A stretch of 64,000 nt of DNA from Erythrocercus mccallii (Eukaryota; Chordata; Aves; Passeriformes; Dicruridae), in NCBI GenBank assembly GCA_013397435.1, contig VZRG01000366.1:186001-250000 (forward strand). The letters are read 5' to 3'. Shown one piece after another: positions 1-13,300 of the stretch; within the stretch, counting starts at the first letter, position 1, and each line of letters opens with the position of its first letter. Under the pieces are notes generated by a model. It worked only from the letters and a program-made list of their open reading frames with translations, did no database searches and was not told the origin of the DNA. The position numbers and the translations under genes are program-made.

Positions 1-3000
1 ACTACATCCACTTCAGAAACAAAGAAATGAAGTGGCTCGCCCATGAATGCAGCACAAATCTCTCAGTAAGTGCAAGCACAGTCCTGGCTTTCAGAGTCCA
101 AATTCCTTGCCCACCTTCTTGTTATGGCTTTTGCAGCCAGTTAAGACAAAGAGCATGTTTAATGTGCTGGGGCACACTATCAGCAGCAGAAATACATACA
201 GCTGTCAGCAAAAACTAGTGATAGCCTCAGGATAGTAGCATTTCATTTTCTTGCACAGCTTCTTTTATGATTCCTTTAATCTCAATTTTCTGAAGGAAAA
301 TGCAAGCTATATTTGGCAAAACCCAAATGGGTTACTACTGGGATCTGTAGCCCTCTGTATCCTTCATCCTTGTGAATCCTTGCATTTTAATGTAAGACTG
401 AGCATTCAGCTACCATGAAAAGATAAGCTTAAAAGTTCCTTTTTTAGATCTACATTCCAATGCACCTTATCAGACATGGACTGAAGGACAGAAGAAAGGC
501 TAACACAGCAGACCACAGCCAGAGAGGCCTGACTGCCAAGTTTTTGAGCGTGGAAGCCACTTTCACAGCATATGTAAAGAGAGCCCAGTGCTGTGCAGGG
601 TGAATATGAAAGGACAACCCGGTGCTGAGCAAGGAACAAAGAGACCATCGATCCTATGAGCCCCAGCTCAGCATGACACAGCAGGGATTTGTGTCTCTGG
701 ATTTCAGAGCCACTGGAAAAGCTGGCAGAGCTCTCCAGAGTTCCTGCTGGTACCAGTAACAAAAGCAAATCCAGGGCTAAAGCGATCAGGTGAAATAATC
801 TCAGAGAGAGAGGAAATGGGCTTGTCTGTCTGTTTATACGTGGCCTAGCACAAAGGTTCCCTGGACAACACCCAAAGATATGACAAATGCGCAAAATAAT
901 GCGGAATAATTATAATCTGGGGTGCTGAGAAACCATAAACAGGTTGAACTTGCTCAGTAATGTCATCAGCCCCAACCGGACAGGCCCAGTCACGCGTGCA
1001 CCGCGCAGCTCCACGGCCTCATGGCTCCTCTCGTGTGACAGGCTGTCAGCAGCCTAGGGCTGCATCTCCACTGACACTTGCTGAATATACACTGATTTTC
1101 AGAGCAAGTCAGAAGGAACTGCTTTATGTGTATGTACTGCATGTCTCCATGCCCTTAGCCCCCATTTCTGGACATGCTTTTTCACCACACATGCTGAATA
1201 CAACCTTCCTTTTGTATGAAATTATGGTTCTGGTAAAGCTAATAACTTTGCAGATCTTGGTGGGGGCACCTTACAGATAATAAAAAGTTAAGTAACAAAA
1301 CAGCATTCTTCTAATATCCAGGCGGTGAGAAAAACATTAGTCTGGGCCTCAGTGGAAAGGGTGCTCTGTCCCCAGCAGCAAGGGGGGCTATTGCCAACAG
1401 CCACTGTACTGGGTTCTTCAAGGGCTTGGTCTGAGGAACATTCAGAACAGTGCTGCTGGGGAGGGAGATTGTTGTTTTGATGGATTTGATGTATTCTATT
1501 GATACCGACTGAAAAATGTTTCATGAGGGTAACATGGAAGCTAAATGCCAAATTGGGCTATTTATTTTACTTACTTCTAACTGGGTCAAACCTTAATGCT
1601 AGGAAAAGAGAGGAATTTCTGTCATTGGCAGCAACAAAAACAACATCAGACATAATACTTGGAATGCAGTGATCTCGTACGGTTGCAATGTGGAAGTAAT
1701 TCAGCTAAAAACAATAACATCATGCCAGAACAAATAATTTGAGTCAAAGTTGTGCACCTCTGGCTTCATCTGTCTTTTTCGTAACTGCCCACAAGAAGCA
1801 GAACACAAAACTGCAAAGCATCAGATTATACACACATGACATTCATGATCAATTAAAGCACAAGCAGTTTATATGAGATTTTTCATTAGTTTAGAAAAAA
1901 AAGTTCAATTTTTAATAAAAATATTTTTAGTTTATAAGTATTATTTTAAGCAAAAGAATAAAATAAAAATTTGAATTAAAAAGTATTAGTCTATGCATAA
2001 ACAAAAAATTTAAACTGTTCACTTTCAGTAAATATTTCTCTGTCTTGCTGGTTCAAAAAACCCCAGAACATGAGGCTTTGTCCCAGACCAGGGCAGCTTT
2101 AAAAAATATCTAAGCATATGAAATCCATGTAACGTGTCAAATCATATGTCACAGATTTCCTCCCTGCTCCTACCTTGGCACTTGTCTCCTGTAAATGCCC
2201 AAGCAGAAAAGGGAACAAGTAAGTATATTATGATCCTAAAAACTTCCTGGTATGTGGTAATCTCTCTCTCTGTTTTCCGGCTTTGGCCACTTCTGTCACT
2301 TTAGATCACAAAGCACCTAAGACACGTTTTTCCAACATTTTTTTGTGCCAACTTTTGCACAGTGTGCCCTTATCCTGAGCTTCAGTATAGCACCAGTGAA
2401 AATAAACAGTGTCCTCTAGACTTTGTAATAGATTGTGTGTTGTGCATGTGCAGTCAGACAGGCAGAAGAGCAAGAACAGCAATAAAGCTTTCTTTGGCAT
2501 GGAAAGCAGCATGAGACTGATCCAAACCTGGGGTTTCAGTGACTGTAGCCAAGGCATCTTGGACACAGGGCACAGTGACTGCCTCGTCACCCGTTACAGG
2601 CTCCAGCTGCAGGGTCAGAAACCACAACCATGTGCACTCAGAGACTGCTGGGTGGGTGGCTTTGGCCATCAAGGGTCAAGAGTTGTGCAGTCCAGCCACA
2701 AGTACCAGCACACAGTGAATGCACACACTCCACAGTGACGTTTTGTCACTGACAATTTAACTGCTCCTCCTTTTCCAGCTGCCCATTCCAACATTCCTGC
2801 TTTTTCTTCTGCAACCTGGGTACCTCATTGAAGTAAGTGACTCAGGGATACTAACAGGAATATAGTGTCAGTGTAGGAAGGAGAGGCCTTCTCTGCAATT
2901 GTTCCAGTCACTGAGCTTAACTCTGCCTACTTCTTCTAGTGGTGTAGGATCAGATTTGAATAATAACATGAATCAGAATGATGGCAGATTCTTATTTTCT

Positions 3001-3591
3001 ATTGCAACAGTCATTATTACATTCTTAACAAAGAAGAATTAACCCATAGTGGAGAAGTATCTTTAGGTATACAATAGCTGTTGTAAATGATTATTACTTC
3101 CCACTCTAAAATGTGCAGAAAAGACTCTGAAGTATGCACACATACTTCAAAAAAAAAAAAGAGCTTCTGCCTCTTTAACAGAACAACAGGCTGCCATCCA
3201 GGAATGGGAATTTAGACACTGTCTTGGGATTCCCAGTGGTTGATGCACTACTCGGTGGTGTCAGAACAATCCATAGACTCACCAAGCACACACAAGGCAA
3301 AGTACCTGATCAAAACCAGCACTGACAGACAGCAGAGAAAGGCAGGGTACATTCAGCACATCCCTTAAAGGGGTCTGAAGATCCTTTTTCTTCTCTCTAA
3401 ATGTTACCAACTTTGTCCTATGTCTGTTTTAAAAGCATAATGATGGGGAGGAGATTGAAACTAGAGATTAGGGTCTGATAGGAACAAAAGGATAAAAATT
3501 CTTGCTGTGCCTAGGGAAAAAAAAGCCATGAAATGTTCCACTTCCTTAGACACAAAATAAGCCTTTACTATCTTGACATTTGTAGTGCCAG

Positions 3592-3625
<34 letters not shown>

Positions 3626-4196
3626 CACACTATCTCTAACTCTGAGAACGAACAATGCTGAGGACACATGGCAACTTAAACAGCAAGCATTAGATGGCAA
3701 CATTCTACTGCCAGCCAGTGTTGCTTGGTTGTTTTTAACTTGCTCACTCTGGTGGGGTGGTCTCAGATGCTCCTTCTCATATCACATAGTCCTGCTCATC
3801 CCACAAACTAGGGAGGTGAAAGCAGATCTGACTCTCTCTTCATTCACATACTTTCAGGTTGATGCAGTCAGTGACATTACAGTGTTTTAAGGCAGGTTAC
3901 AGTTTTTATGAAAATCAAGGAAGGTAAGTGATCCCACAATACCAGGAAAAGATTGGCCATCACAACACAGTGAGGATGTTCAGCTTGGGGATGGATTTAC
4001 TGGGGAGGTGAGGAGCATGCATCTCTTCTCCCTCTGTTAGCATCAGGAGCAACGACATGTATGTGTCTGTGCAGCTCCCACAACCACAAAGGTCTGAATC
4101 CAGTTTTGCCAGTTCAGTTAGTAAAGGTCAGTCACACCAAGTCACACATGCAAGGAATGGATTTTGTAAAGTTTTTAACAAAAATATGCAATTTAC
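1..4196 (-). other. ABCD2 intron 7, 5' part; no exon found
   Basis: Searching by eye on the minus strand for the next ABCD2 exon (tryptophan-aspartate, LSGGEKQR) found nothing. AT-rich non-coding sequence with one TA microsatellite (3592-3630). The short open frames here have no recognisable homology. Confidence 0.7.
3592..3630. repeat. (TA)n microsatellite
   Basis: About 39 bp of alternating TA with one CA interruption, ending in ACACAC, inside ABCD2 intron 7. It is likely polymorphic. Confidence 0.9.
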
Positions 4197-4342
4197 CTCC
4201 TTCTCTTTGAACTATGTGGTACAGATGAACCATATGCAGAATAGACTCCAGATCTTGATCTTGGTAGCCTTTCTCATGCATGTCTTCCACTGAATCTGGA
4301 TAGATGACTTGATCTCGTAGTGTTCCAATGGACATGTAGGGC
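4197..4342 (-). CDS. ABCD2: ABCD2 exon 7 (residues 546-594 plus one base), last exon in the window
   Basis: It encodes RPYMSIGTLRDQVIYPDS, VEDMHEKGYQDQDLESIL and HMVHLYHIVQREGG, the helical subdomain between Q-loop and ABC signature. The split arginine codon is completed by G after the acceptor CCTCAG. The donor is GAAGGAG before GTAAAT, so coding must continue in an eighth exon (family sequence: tryptophan, then the LSGGEKQR signature). That exon is not in the remaining 4196 bases. Confidence 0.96.
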
Positions 4343-7300
4343 CTGAGGAACAATACAGGGAAACTGGTAATCTGAGGATGGTTTCAAGAGAGCACATCTT
4401 GCTGATGCTCTATGAACAGAGTATAAGGCTTTAAACACTATGTTGCTAAAACTGGATTTATCCAGTGGGTGCATTGTGGTTGAACGTTTTTCTAAGCTTA
4501 CCTTATGGACAATGTATTGTTTCCATAACAGCTGATGTAACACTAACAACAAGGGTAGTATTAGCATGGAAACACAATGGCAGAACAGGCAGAATAAATA
4601 TCCACTACATAGCCCATTTTGAATGCTTTCACTTGGAATCAGCAGAGCTATCCTGTATTCAAGGTTTGGTAATCATAAGAGATTTAGAAATTGATTTAAA
4701 TACATACATGTTAAAATCAAGTTGTAACAAAAATATTGCAGCTCAAACTGGTAAAGAATTCCATGGTGCAGCAGGAGACACACAGGTCAGACAGGAGAGC
4801 ACTGAAAAGCTTCTTTGCACTGAAAACCTTCTTTCTCTATCATTCTGGAGTGCAGAATTCAGACTGGGCTTAACTTAGCTGGCTCTAGAAGCCAGTGTAC
4901 CACCTCTGAAGTGCAAAGTAGCATACCTTAAAGGTACCTTAAGCCTCCTAGCACCAGCCTCCCTTTGCCAAGTACAAGGCTGTGCTGTATGTGAAGCAGC
5001 TTCTTAGTCACCATATTTCCAGACCAGGTTATACCATCTGTCCTACTAAAACAAGCTGCCTCCAATTTGAAGCTGGAGTTCCCAGTTATGGCTGGGGAAT
5101 GGCTATGGCCAATTGCCACAATGTCATGAGCTGTGCCCAGCCTTTGGTACAGCTCAGGACCCAAAAATCCTCCTAGTCTACAAACAAAGAAAACTGAAAG
5201 AATAGTTTCATAGCTCTCTAAAAGGTATCAGGCCATTCATGTTAAGACAGCAAAGACAACCTAAGACCTATCTACTTGACCATTTCCTTTGCTGGTAAAA
5301 GGATTTCTTGTGAAGCACAAATACCCATCCTGTCTCTTAGACACTGCTGATAGCTCTTGGAAACTAGAAACACCACAGGAAGAGTCTGTGGGATTTTGAG
5401 TTTGGAAGGGAAAGTCAGAGCCAAAGAACAGTCAGGCTCCAGACTCTGTCCTGCTTTCTGTGCCAAGTGTTCCACAACTCCCTCTGGGTTCATCTGCTAA
5501 AACAACACTAGTCTTATTCAAGCTGTAGTGCCAGGGGATGATGATAGAGAGGAGCAGTTAAAACTGGGCCAGCAATGAGGAGGCTTCCAGGCAGCTTACT
5601 CTTGCCACAAAGAACTGCTTCCAACAACTTCACAGTGTGTTAAAAAGCGGTCACTCTTCTTCCCTAAAAAGCTCTGGACCTGTGTGGTGGGAAGGTCTCA
5701 GCCATGCAGAGGCTTTGCCTGGCAGAGGCAGATCTGTTTATACCTCAGCAGATTTCTTCCCTTCCCTTGGAGGTGTCTGCAGAAGGGTGAATCTATCCAT
5801 TGTTATTCTCAGAGTTCCTAAAATACACCACAGAGTAAAGTGAAGGAACTCACAGTGCAACAAATGAAGAATTACAGAACTAAAGTTGCCATATAAACTA
5901 AAATTCACATGCAAGCTGGCATCAGCTGCACTGGTTTTAGTGCTGCAAACTATGGTAAACTGTAACCTGTGGTTAAACTATTTTTACCACCAACTGGGTG
6001 AGGATGGGGATCTGAACTCTTTGCTAATATTTGGTCATCTCTGTGTTGTGGCAAGCACCCAGATGGAGCAAAACTAGAACCACAAGTCAAATACAAGCAC
6101 TGCTTGCTCCTCTTTGCTCATTGTTCTGCTCTCTGCTTATTGTGGCAATAGTACTGCTCTGGGCTGCTGCATGAACACTAGCACCAAGTGCAGTAAACCA
6201 CTTACATTAACTGTGATATTGCAAAATCTTAACCCTAAACATTAAGTAACTTCATGAAGTAATGAGCTATTACATATCCACAATGCTCTCCATGTAAAAT
6301 CCCAAAGGGCTTGACTTCTTGCATGTGTAGAAATCACTTCACTTGCTCCAGACTGCTGCCACCTCTGGGACGGAAGAGCAACTCCACCTGGGCTCAGAAA
6401 GGTTTAAATCAGCGGATAAGACCGTGTCATTTAAGTGAAGCTGCAGGTAAGGGCAAGGAGGACAGAGTTACCTATCATTTAATTTGTCTGGGGTTTAATA
6501 CCTTACTCTTGTGAAGTATGATCCTGTAATGACTAGGAGCTCTGAGATTTAACCTGTGGCAAAACAGGGAAAGCAATGCTCAAACACACTGTGCCAGGAC
6601 ACTTGGTGCCATGCTGTTTACTAAGTCAACAGCACTGCTTCCTGCACAGCTGCATTTTCCTTTTGGCCTCAAAGCTAAACCAAGCATGTCTCTCCCCACC
6701 TACGTCGTAAAAATTACAGAAAAGCCCAGCTTGCAGTGGAGTAACAAACCCATTAATTACTAACTAGCAGAAAATAAGAATGGCTTACAAGGAATCTACT
6801 GTTAAGAGGCAGGAACCATGTGTCCAAAGAAAGAGTTACTGGAAAGAGCCTAATTATATACTATACTAGTCAGAGTCCTTAACTGGAAGGAGGGAGACTT
6901 TAGTACCAATCTTTTTTTCCCCAATGCTCTCTAACATAAAATCCAGTAACTATCCTAACCTTTCAGTAGCATTGTAAAAACATTTAAAAGGGGTTCTAAT
7001 CTTATTTAGGTCCCTGGTCTCAGAAGAGATAAATGGGTTTAACATTTAGCTTTCAGGTTGGCACCTAAGCTGCAGTAAGTGGCAGAAGATCAGACATACA
7101 TTTGTACATAGAGATTCCTATAGGTTAACTCTAGGTGGCTCCCTTTACCTCCTACATAGACATTTTGGACCATTTTCCAAAAGCTCGAAATCTGTGCCTG
7201 ACCATCTAGGGATCCCCCCATATTTGAATTTTCTATCACCTTGCTTGCCAAGATCATAATTTTACAAGCTGCTATACTTTGGAATCACCTCAGCAAAATT

Positions 7301-10300
7301 CCAGCTATTGCAAAGCTCCTGGTTTAGATTAATAGTAAAAATTCCAGTTTTCACCAATAGCAAATCTTGATCAACAGTGATCAACAAGAAACAACAGCCT
7401 CCACTAATTAAAGTAATTGAATTCTTAATAAATCTTTGATGACTTTAATAAAATAAACAGAAAAAAAAGATGGCATCACCACTACAAATTTATAAAATAA
7501 AATGTCTTGAACTAATATGAATTGAGTTCTTTTTAAGTAGTGTTGTATCCACTGCTCTCAAACAGAAGGTACTATCACCAAAGAGTTAAAAAATAATAAA
7601 TAATATTTATCAAAATTTATAGAAACACAACAGTCTGTTTGTTAATCACCCTGTGTCTAGTTCAAGGATTTTAGAGCCAGCTAAAGTTTCAGTAACTGGT
7701 CTAAATATATAAATAATTGATCTGTCTTTAAACTGCCCTACACTGACCTTTGCTCTCCACTCATACAGAACTGGCCACAAACATCCTCTAAATATTTCAG
7801 ACAGATCAGTTACCTAGTGGAAAATCCTACCAGAGCGCTAAAGACCATAATGCCAAGGAATATAGTTAACAGGAAATGAAATGCACAGTATGAAAGGCTG
7901 AATTCTCAATGCATATAATTAGAATCTGGTATCAAAGGCTGAAAAAAAATCATTGTGGCTTTTTTTTTTTTTTTCGAAAAGCTGTGCACATTTCTACAAG
8001 AAAACAATTTAGAAGCAAATAATAACCAGAAAGGTAAAAGAAGCCTTTAAAGTAAGTGCTATTCATACTCAGGTATCATCTTGTCTCATGATTTTTCACT
8101 ATTGCCAAGATCATAGACAGAATATTACTGGAACTGGTCAGATGGCAAAAAATGTTTAAGGTGAGCAATTCACATAATTATTTAGCTGACAAAGTTTATC
8201 CTGCACCCAGGAGATAAGTGCAGTTATAGCTAATTATAATTCAGTTCAGTCTGTTTGTATCTTGTGATAGGCAGAGAATACACAGAAACACACCTATAAA
8301 TAAAATCAAACCCCAAACGATTTCTACAAAATTTTAGCAGCTAATGCATTCTGAAATAATTATACCACTTGCAACAAATCAATCAAATAAAGAGAAAATA
8401 CTCTCATTTTCTTAAACTATCTCTGTCAGTACTGATGATAAAAGGGTTATCTGAATGGATGATCATGAAGATCAATGAATTGAAGAAAGAACAATGAGCT
8501 GTTCTGGACAAGGTTCTAGCCTGTCAGTCCCACCAGGCATACTTCAGCCTAAGAGGTGTTTCTGAGTTTTATGACAGCAGTGTAACACAATGAGCAAGGC
8601 AGTCTCCCTCTCCTAGAATGATCCCAAATTATTCACAAATTGTTATTTGTAGATGAGAAGTGACACCTTATTTCACAGGGAAGAGGAAGTGTGGACAGCA
8701 AGGCCTCTAGAGCAAAGGCTGTTTTTGCTCTGGGTTTCTACAGTGCTTAGTTACTCATGGAATAACTTTTTCCATGCACTGTGATATGAATACACAAGTA
8801 TTGATAGAGCAATAGTGTGTCTGCAGTGAAACACCTGCCAAGAAGTGAGAAGGCACACACTGCACTTCTCACCTGAGGTGAAACACTGCATTTCACAGGA
8901 CAGAACATGACAGAATAGAGACACACCATGTATGTGGATACATGGAACATTATTATAGACATTTTATGAGCACTATTGGTATGTGATGCAGCTCTTCAAG
9001 GGAGCAATAGTAATAAGCAGAAACTGAGATTGATAAGGCATAATTAATGGAAGATGTTAGGCAAATAACCAAGCCTGGAAAAGTCTTCCCTCTTGGGAAA
9101 GCCACACTTCCATCTAAGCTAGGTAGGTGCACACATGATGAACTGAAGAAAAAATCCCACCTGCTACATTCTCCCATGAGACCATGATATAATTAATGGC
9201 TAAACAACAACGAAATGAAAACCCAGTGTTGTGGGGACTACTCTGCATTGTTGTCAGCAGAGGAGACTCATCTCACCTAGAAGTTACTCAAGTAAGTCTG
9301 AGTTAGTTACCCCTGGCCCTCCTTGTAATCAATGGTGTCCTGTAGTGAACTGGTCCTAGGACATGGGCCAAGCAGCTGCAGTGACCCCAGCTGGAAGACT
9401 GTTGTGCATTATGGAGTTGGTGATCTGTGGAACAATTGCCTTGAGTGGCCATGGGCCTGTGCTATTCTTTGTTGCACTGTGTTGGGTTGTGCTGCACGTA
9501 CAGCTTGGCCTTCGGGCCTGTGCTGCACTGCACTTACCTCCTGGGTGCAGGATAAACTTTGTCAGCTAATCTTCACAGAGGAGCCTGCAAGTGGCTCCCA
9601 CTTGGCACCAGCACTTACACTGCTGGCTTGTCCTTGTCTTTATCTTGAAGTGAAGCAGCATGTTCTCATGGTAACATCCTTTGGTCTGACAGTAGAAGTG
9701 ACAAATGCCATCGTTAACCTAAGAAAATCCTACCAGAGTGCTCAAGACGATAGTGCTAAGGTTCCTTGGCACAGACAGGCCGTGTGATAAGCATAGCATA
9801 TGCTGCGCTGTGACTAGGGGTGACTAGGCTGTGACTAAGATGCTGCACAATGCTGGGCTCCTGGCATCTGATGGGATTCAAGTACCACAGAACTGGTGAA
9901 GGGACTGGAGCATCTCTCCTATGAGGAAAGAGACATGAGGGTGTTTAACCTGGAAAAGTCTCAAGGGGATCTTATCAACTTATATAAATAAGGGAGGGTG
10001 CAAGGAGGACAGGGCTGGGCTCTTCTTGCTGGTGTCAAGTGACAGGATCGGAGCTAATGGGCACAAATTGAAACAGGAGATGCCATATGAGCATCTGGAA
10101 ACAATTTTTCACTGTGAGGGTGATCAAGCACTGAAGCAAGTTCCTAGAGAAGCTGGAGATTCTCCATCCTTGGAGATATTCAAAAGCCATCTGGACATGG
10201 TCTTGGGCAAACAGGTTTAGCCTGCAGGCAAACACAGAACTACAACCTAAGAAATGTGTTAGAGTGAGAAGGCAATGGAGAAGCTGGGAGAAGGCTGAAT

Positions 10301-13300
10301 GGCCTTCGAGCTGGGACACAGTTCTGGAGTTCTGGATCCCAGGACACAAGGGCAGGCAAATGGCAAAGCGTGAAGGGCATGGGAAGAACTAATACCTTCT
10401 CTTCAAGAAGGAGGTGTTGGCTGTGTCTACTGCCTGGATTTTTAAAAGCATAGGGCACTGTAATGGAGTTTCTGATTGAAAACTATAGTAGGAAGGAGGA
10501 GAAAAGGACTTACTCCCAGGGAAGCTAATACCAGTTGTTATTAGTTTTCAGCTGTCCTTCCCTTACAAAAGCCAGCATCCCTTTAGTCTTTTCATATCAA
10601 GCTTTTTATGTCAGATAGATTTCCTAGTTTGTGTTTCCCAGTGTCTCCTGTTGTTACGTAACCAAATTGTTTCTCATTACTTGATATGCATAAGGCATTT
10701 GAAGCGTGCTTTATGATGCTCCTAGGTAAAATATTATTGAAATAGTAAACAGTTACCATTCTGTTCATCTGTCAAAGATCCTTTGTTGCACAGTTGCAGG
10801 GCAGGTGCATTAAGCTGGATGTAACTGCTCAAGCCGGACAGAGTAATGGGAGCTTAGTGCAGAAACTAGGTCATGTAAATGCAACCACCAGATTACTCCC
10901 TAACATGCAACTTTGTTTGTACCACTGCTAAGCTACACAGAGTTCTCAGTTAACCTCTAGGTGAATTCTTTCCCTAGCACTGCTGTCAAAACTAAATTTT
11001 AAAGGCAAAAGAAGTTCTGGATACCTCATTCCCCTAAATGTTCAAAGCCAGGCTGGACAGGCCTGGTCTAGTGGAAGGTGTCCCTGCCCATGGCAGAGGG
11101 TTGGAACTGGATGGTCTTGAAGGCCCTTTTAACCCAAGGTATGCTATGATTCTGTGAGCTGCTTGTATTAGCAAAATGAACCTAACACAGATTAAATAAA
11201 TTGTCATTGTTTTGCAGGATAGATCCTATAAACACCAGCCATGTATTCAGTTATTAAAATCTATTAATGGCTTTGTAATTATAAAATGTTTGTCAAACTT
11301 TACCTATGTACTTTAAAAAAGGGCAAAGCTTATTTTTCCTAGCTTTTAAATGGAGTTTTATAAACAGTCTGGCACATACATAGATGACTGGAGTAAAAGT
11401 TGAGTATATATTGACACATCTCAACTCCTCACCTACATTTGGTCCTCTTGGTATCTCCCATAGTCACAGCTTGCTCCAGACACGCCCCAGTCTGAAGGCA
11501 CTGAGGGACCAAAACTCCGGAGAATGCTGAAGTCCTTCACAAACATCCGTTTAGCAGCAGCCCTTAAATGTTGGCTTTATGCAAATACATTTTAAATCTA
11601 AGGTAAACCCCGATGCAGCAAGTTGACTATATACTTCAGTCTGGAATTTATGCAACACTTTCCTTAAATATCCAGAAAATACCTGCAAATTGTGCTTTAA
11701 TCAGCTGAGTCTTGTGTCTGTGCAGTAGAGGGGAGTAGGCATGGCTTGAGGGGGAGTAGCAGCTAATCCAAAAACCATTTTCCACCTCTATCAGTGTTGG
11801 TGAATTTTGTACACAGTGTCCTACCAAGAGGTACTGCCATTACTTGTGAGCAGTCAGCACATAGATCTAATAATAAATATTCAAACTTTACATCTCTGAG
11901 TGAACCTTCAGTGGAAATGGAGAAGTTTCATAGAGATCCTGGCAGGCAAAGCTTCAGCCAACCTACAGGGGGGCAAGGCAAGAACTTTTCTAGATGAGGC
12001 AAGATGGAACTTTCATCAATCAGGAAGGATAAGTGCAAGCATTTTTATAGGAATGCCAAAAAGATGAAATGGAAGAAGCTCTACCCTGGCCAAGGGGAGA
12101 GCCTGACAGCCCTTTCAGATGCCAGGCCACAGTTTCTAACAAACAGCAGAACTGAGGTAAGCTATCTAGAACTGATTAATCTCAAAAGAGGAAAGATAAG
12201 ATATAAAGTAGCAGGCAATCTTTGAAGCATATTTAAATCAAAATAGTATGCAAACTATTGCACACAGTATGAAATGTGCTGTGTTATGTTTTTTGTTAAT
12301 GCTTGTCTACTAAAGACCTTTTTCTCATCTGTCAGATAAGTGGTGAACTTTGGAAATAAACACATTGAAAAGGAGCATCATGAACTTGATAACAGCCAAG
12401 TCCAACAGACAGATCCAGTGTGCCAGGGAGCAGGTATCTGTACAGAATGACATGAACTGATGGCAAAGTATCGAAGGAACAAGTTGATGTGGTGATGCAC
12501 TATCAGCAAAATGCTGAAGGGCAATGGCAATTGCTGGGGCACTGCTGGCATGTGCAGAGTACAGCTTAACTCCACCTGACTCAACTAAAAAGATCATAGT
12601 TAAAGAGCAGTATTAGCTGACAACAAATTAGGATGCGCAAAATACAATATAGGACAGAGACATCTGAGCCAATCTAAACGAGATGAGGCAACAGAACTTG
12701 TATAAGTGTATTTGCACAGCACTTCAGTCAGGCTACTTCTCCAGCAAACCACACTCTAACAGGAAAGTAGTCTGATACAGAAGATACATACTCTATTTGC
12801 ACAAACTTCCATATGTCATATAGGGTATCTGAAAGTGAAACACAGCAATTTTGCAAGATTAAATTGTTTACATAGTCAAGAACTGTTTCAGGATGAGAGT
12901 AGGCACTAACTACTTTGTACTTAAAACATTTGAGTTGCACTATAATCTTCAAATTTTCATGTGCTTATAATGTAAAATTTATTTTTGTTTTATCACTTTA
13001 TTATTTGTATCACTTAGAACTGAAACATTCTTGTTTCATTCATCCACATGATGAATATCCTTGGACTACCTAAGGCAAATCATATCAGACATTTGGCTTA
13101 CTCAACAGAGCTAAGGAGAGGAAAAATATCTCTGTGGCTGATGTAATTTTGTTTTGTATCCAATAATATTTTTAGAATACAGAAGGAAAAATGCCAGACA
13201 GGAAAAGACTTGTAAATGAACCCCAAATAAAATAGTGCAGATGTATGCAAAACCAAACAGCTTAGGAGGGCCAGATAAACCTTTAAACTGTTCTATTCCA

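Noticed and set aside
9332..9787. 151-codon open frame, the longest in ABCD2 intron 6
   Set aside because: Cysteine- and tryptophan-rich without recognisable family or splice logic, and immediately followed by CR1 sequence; probably repeat-derived or chance.
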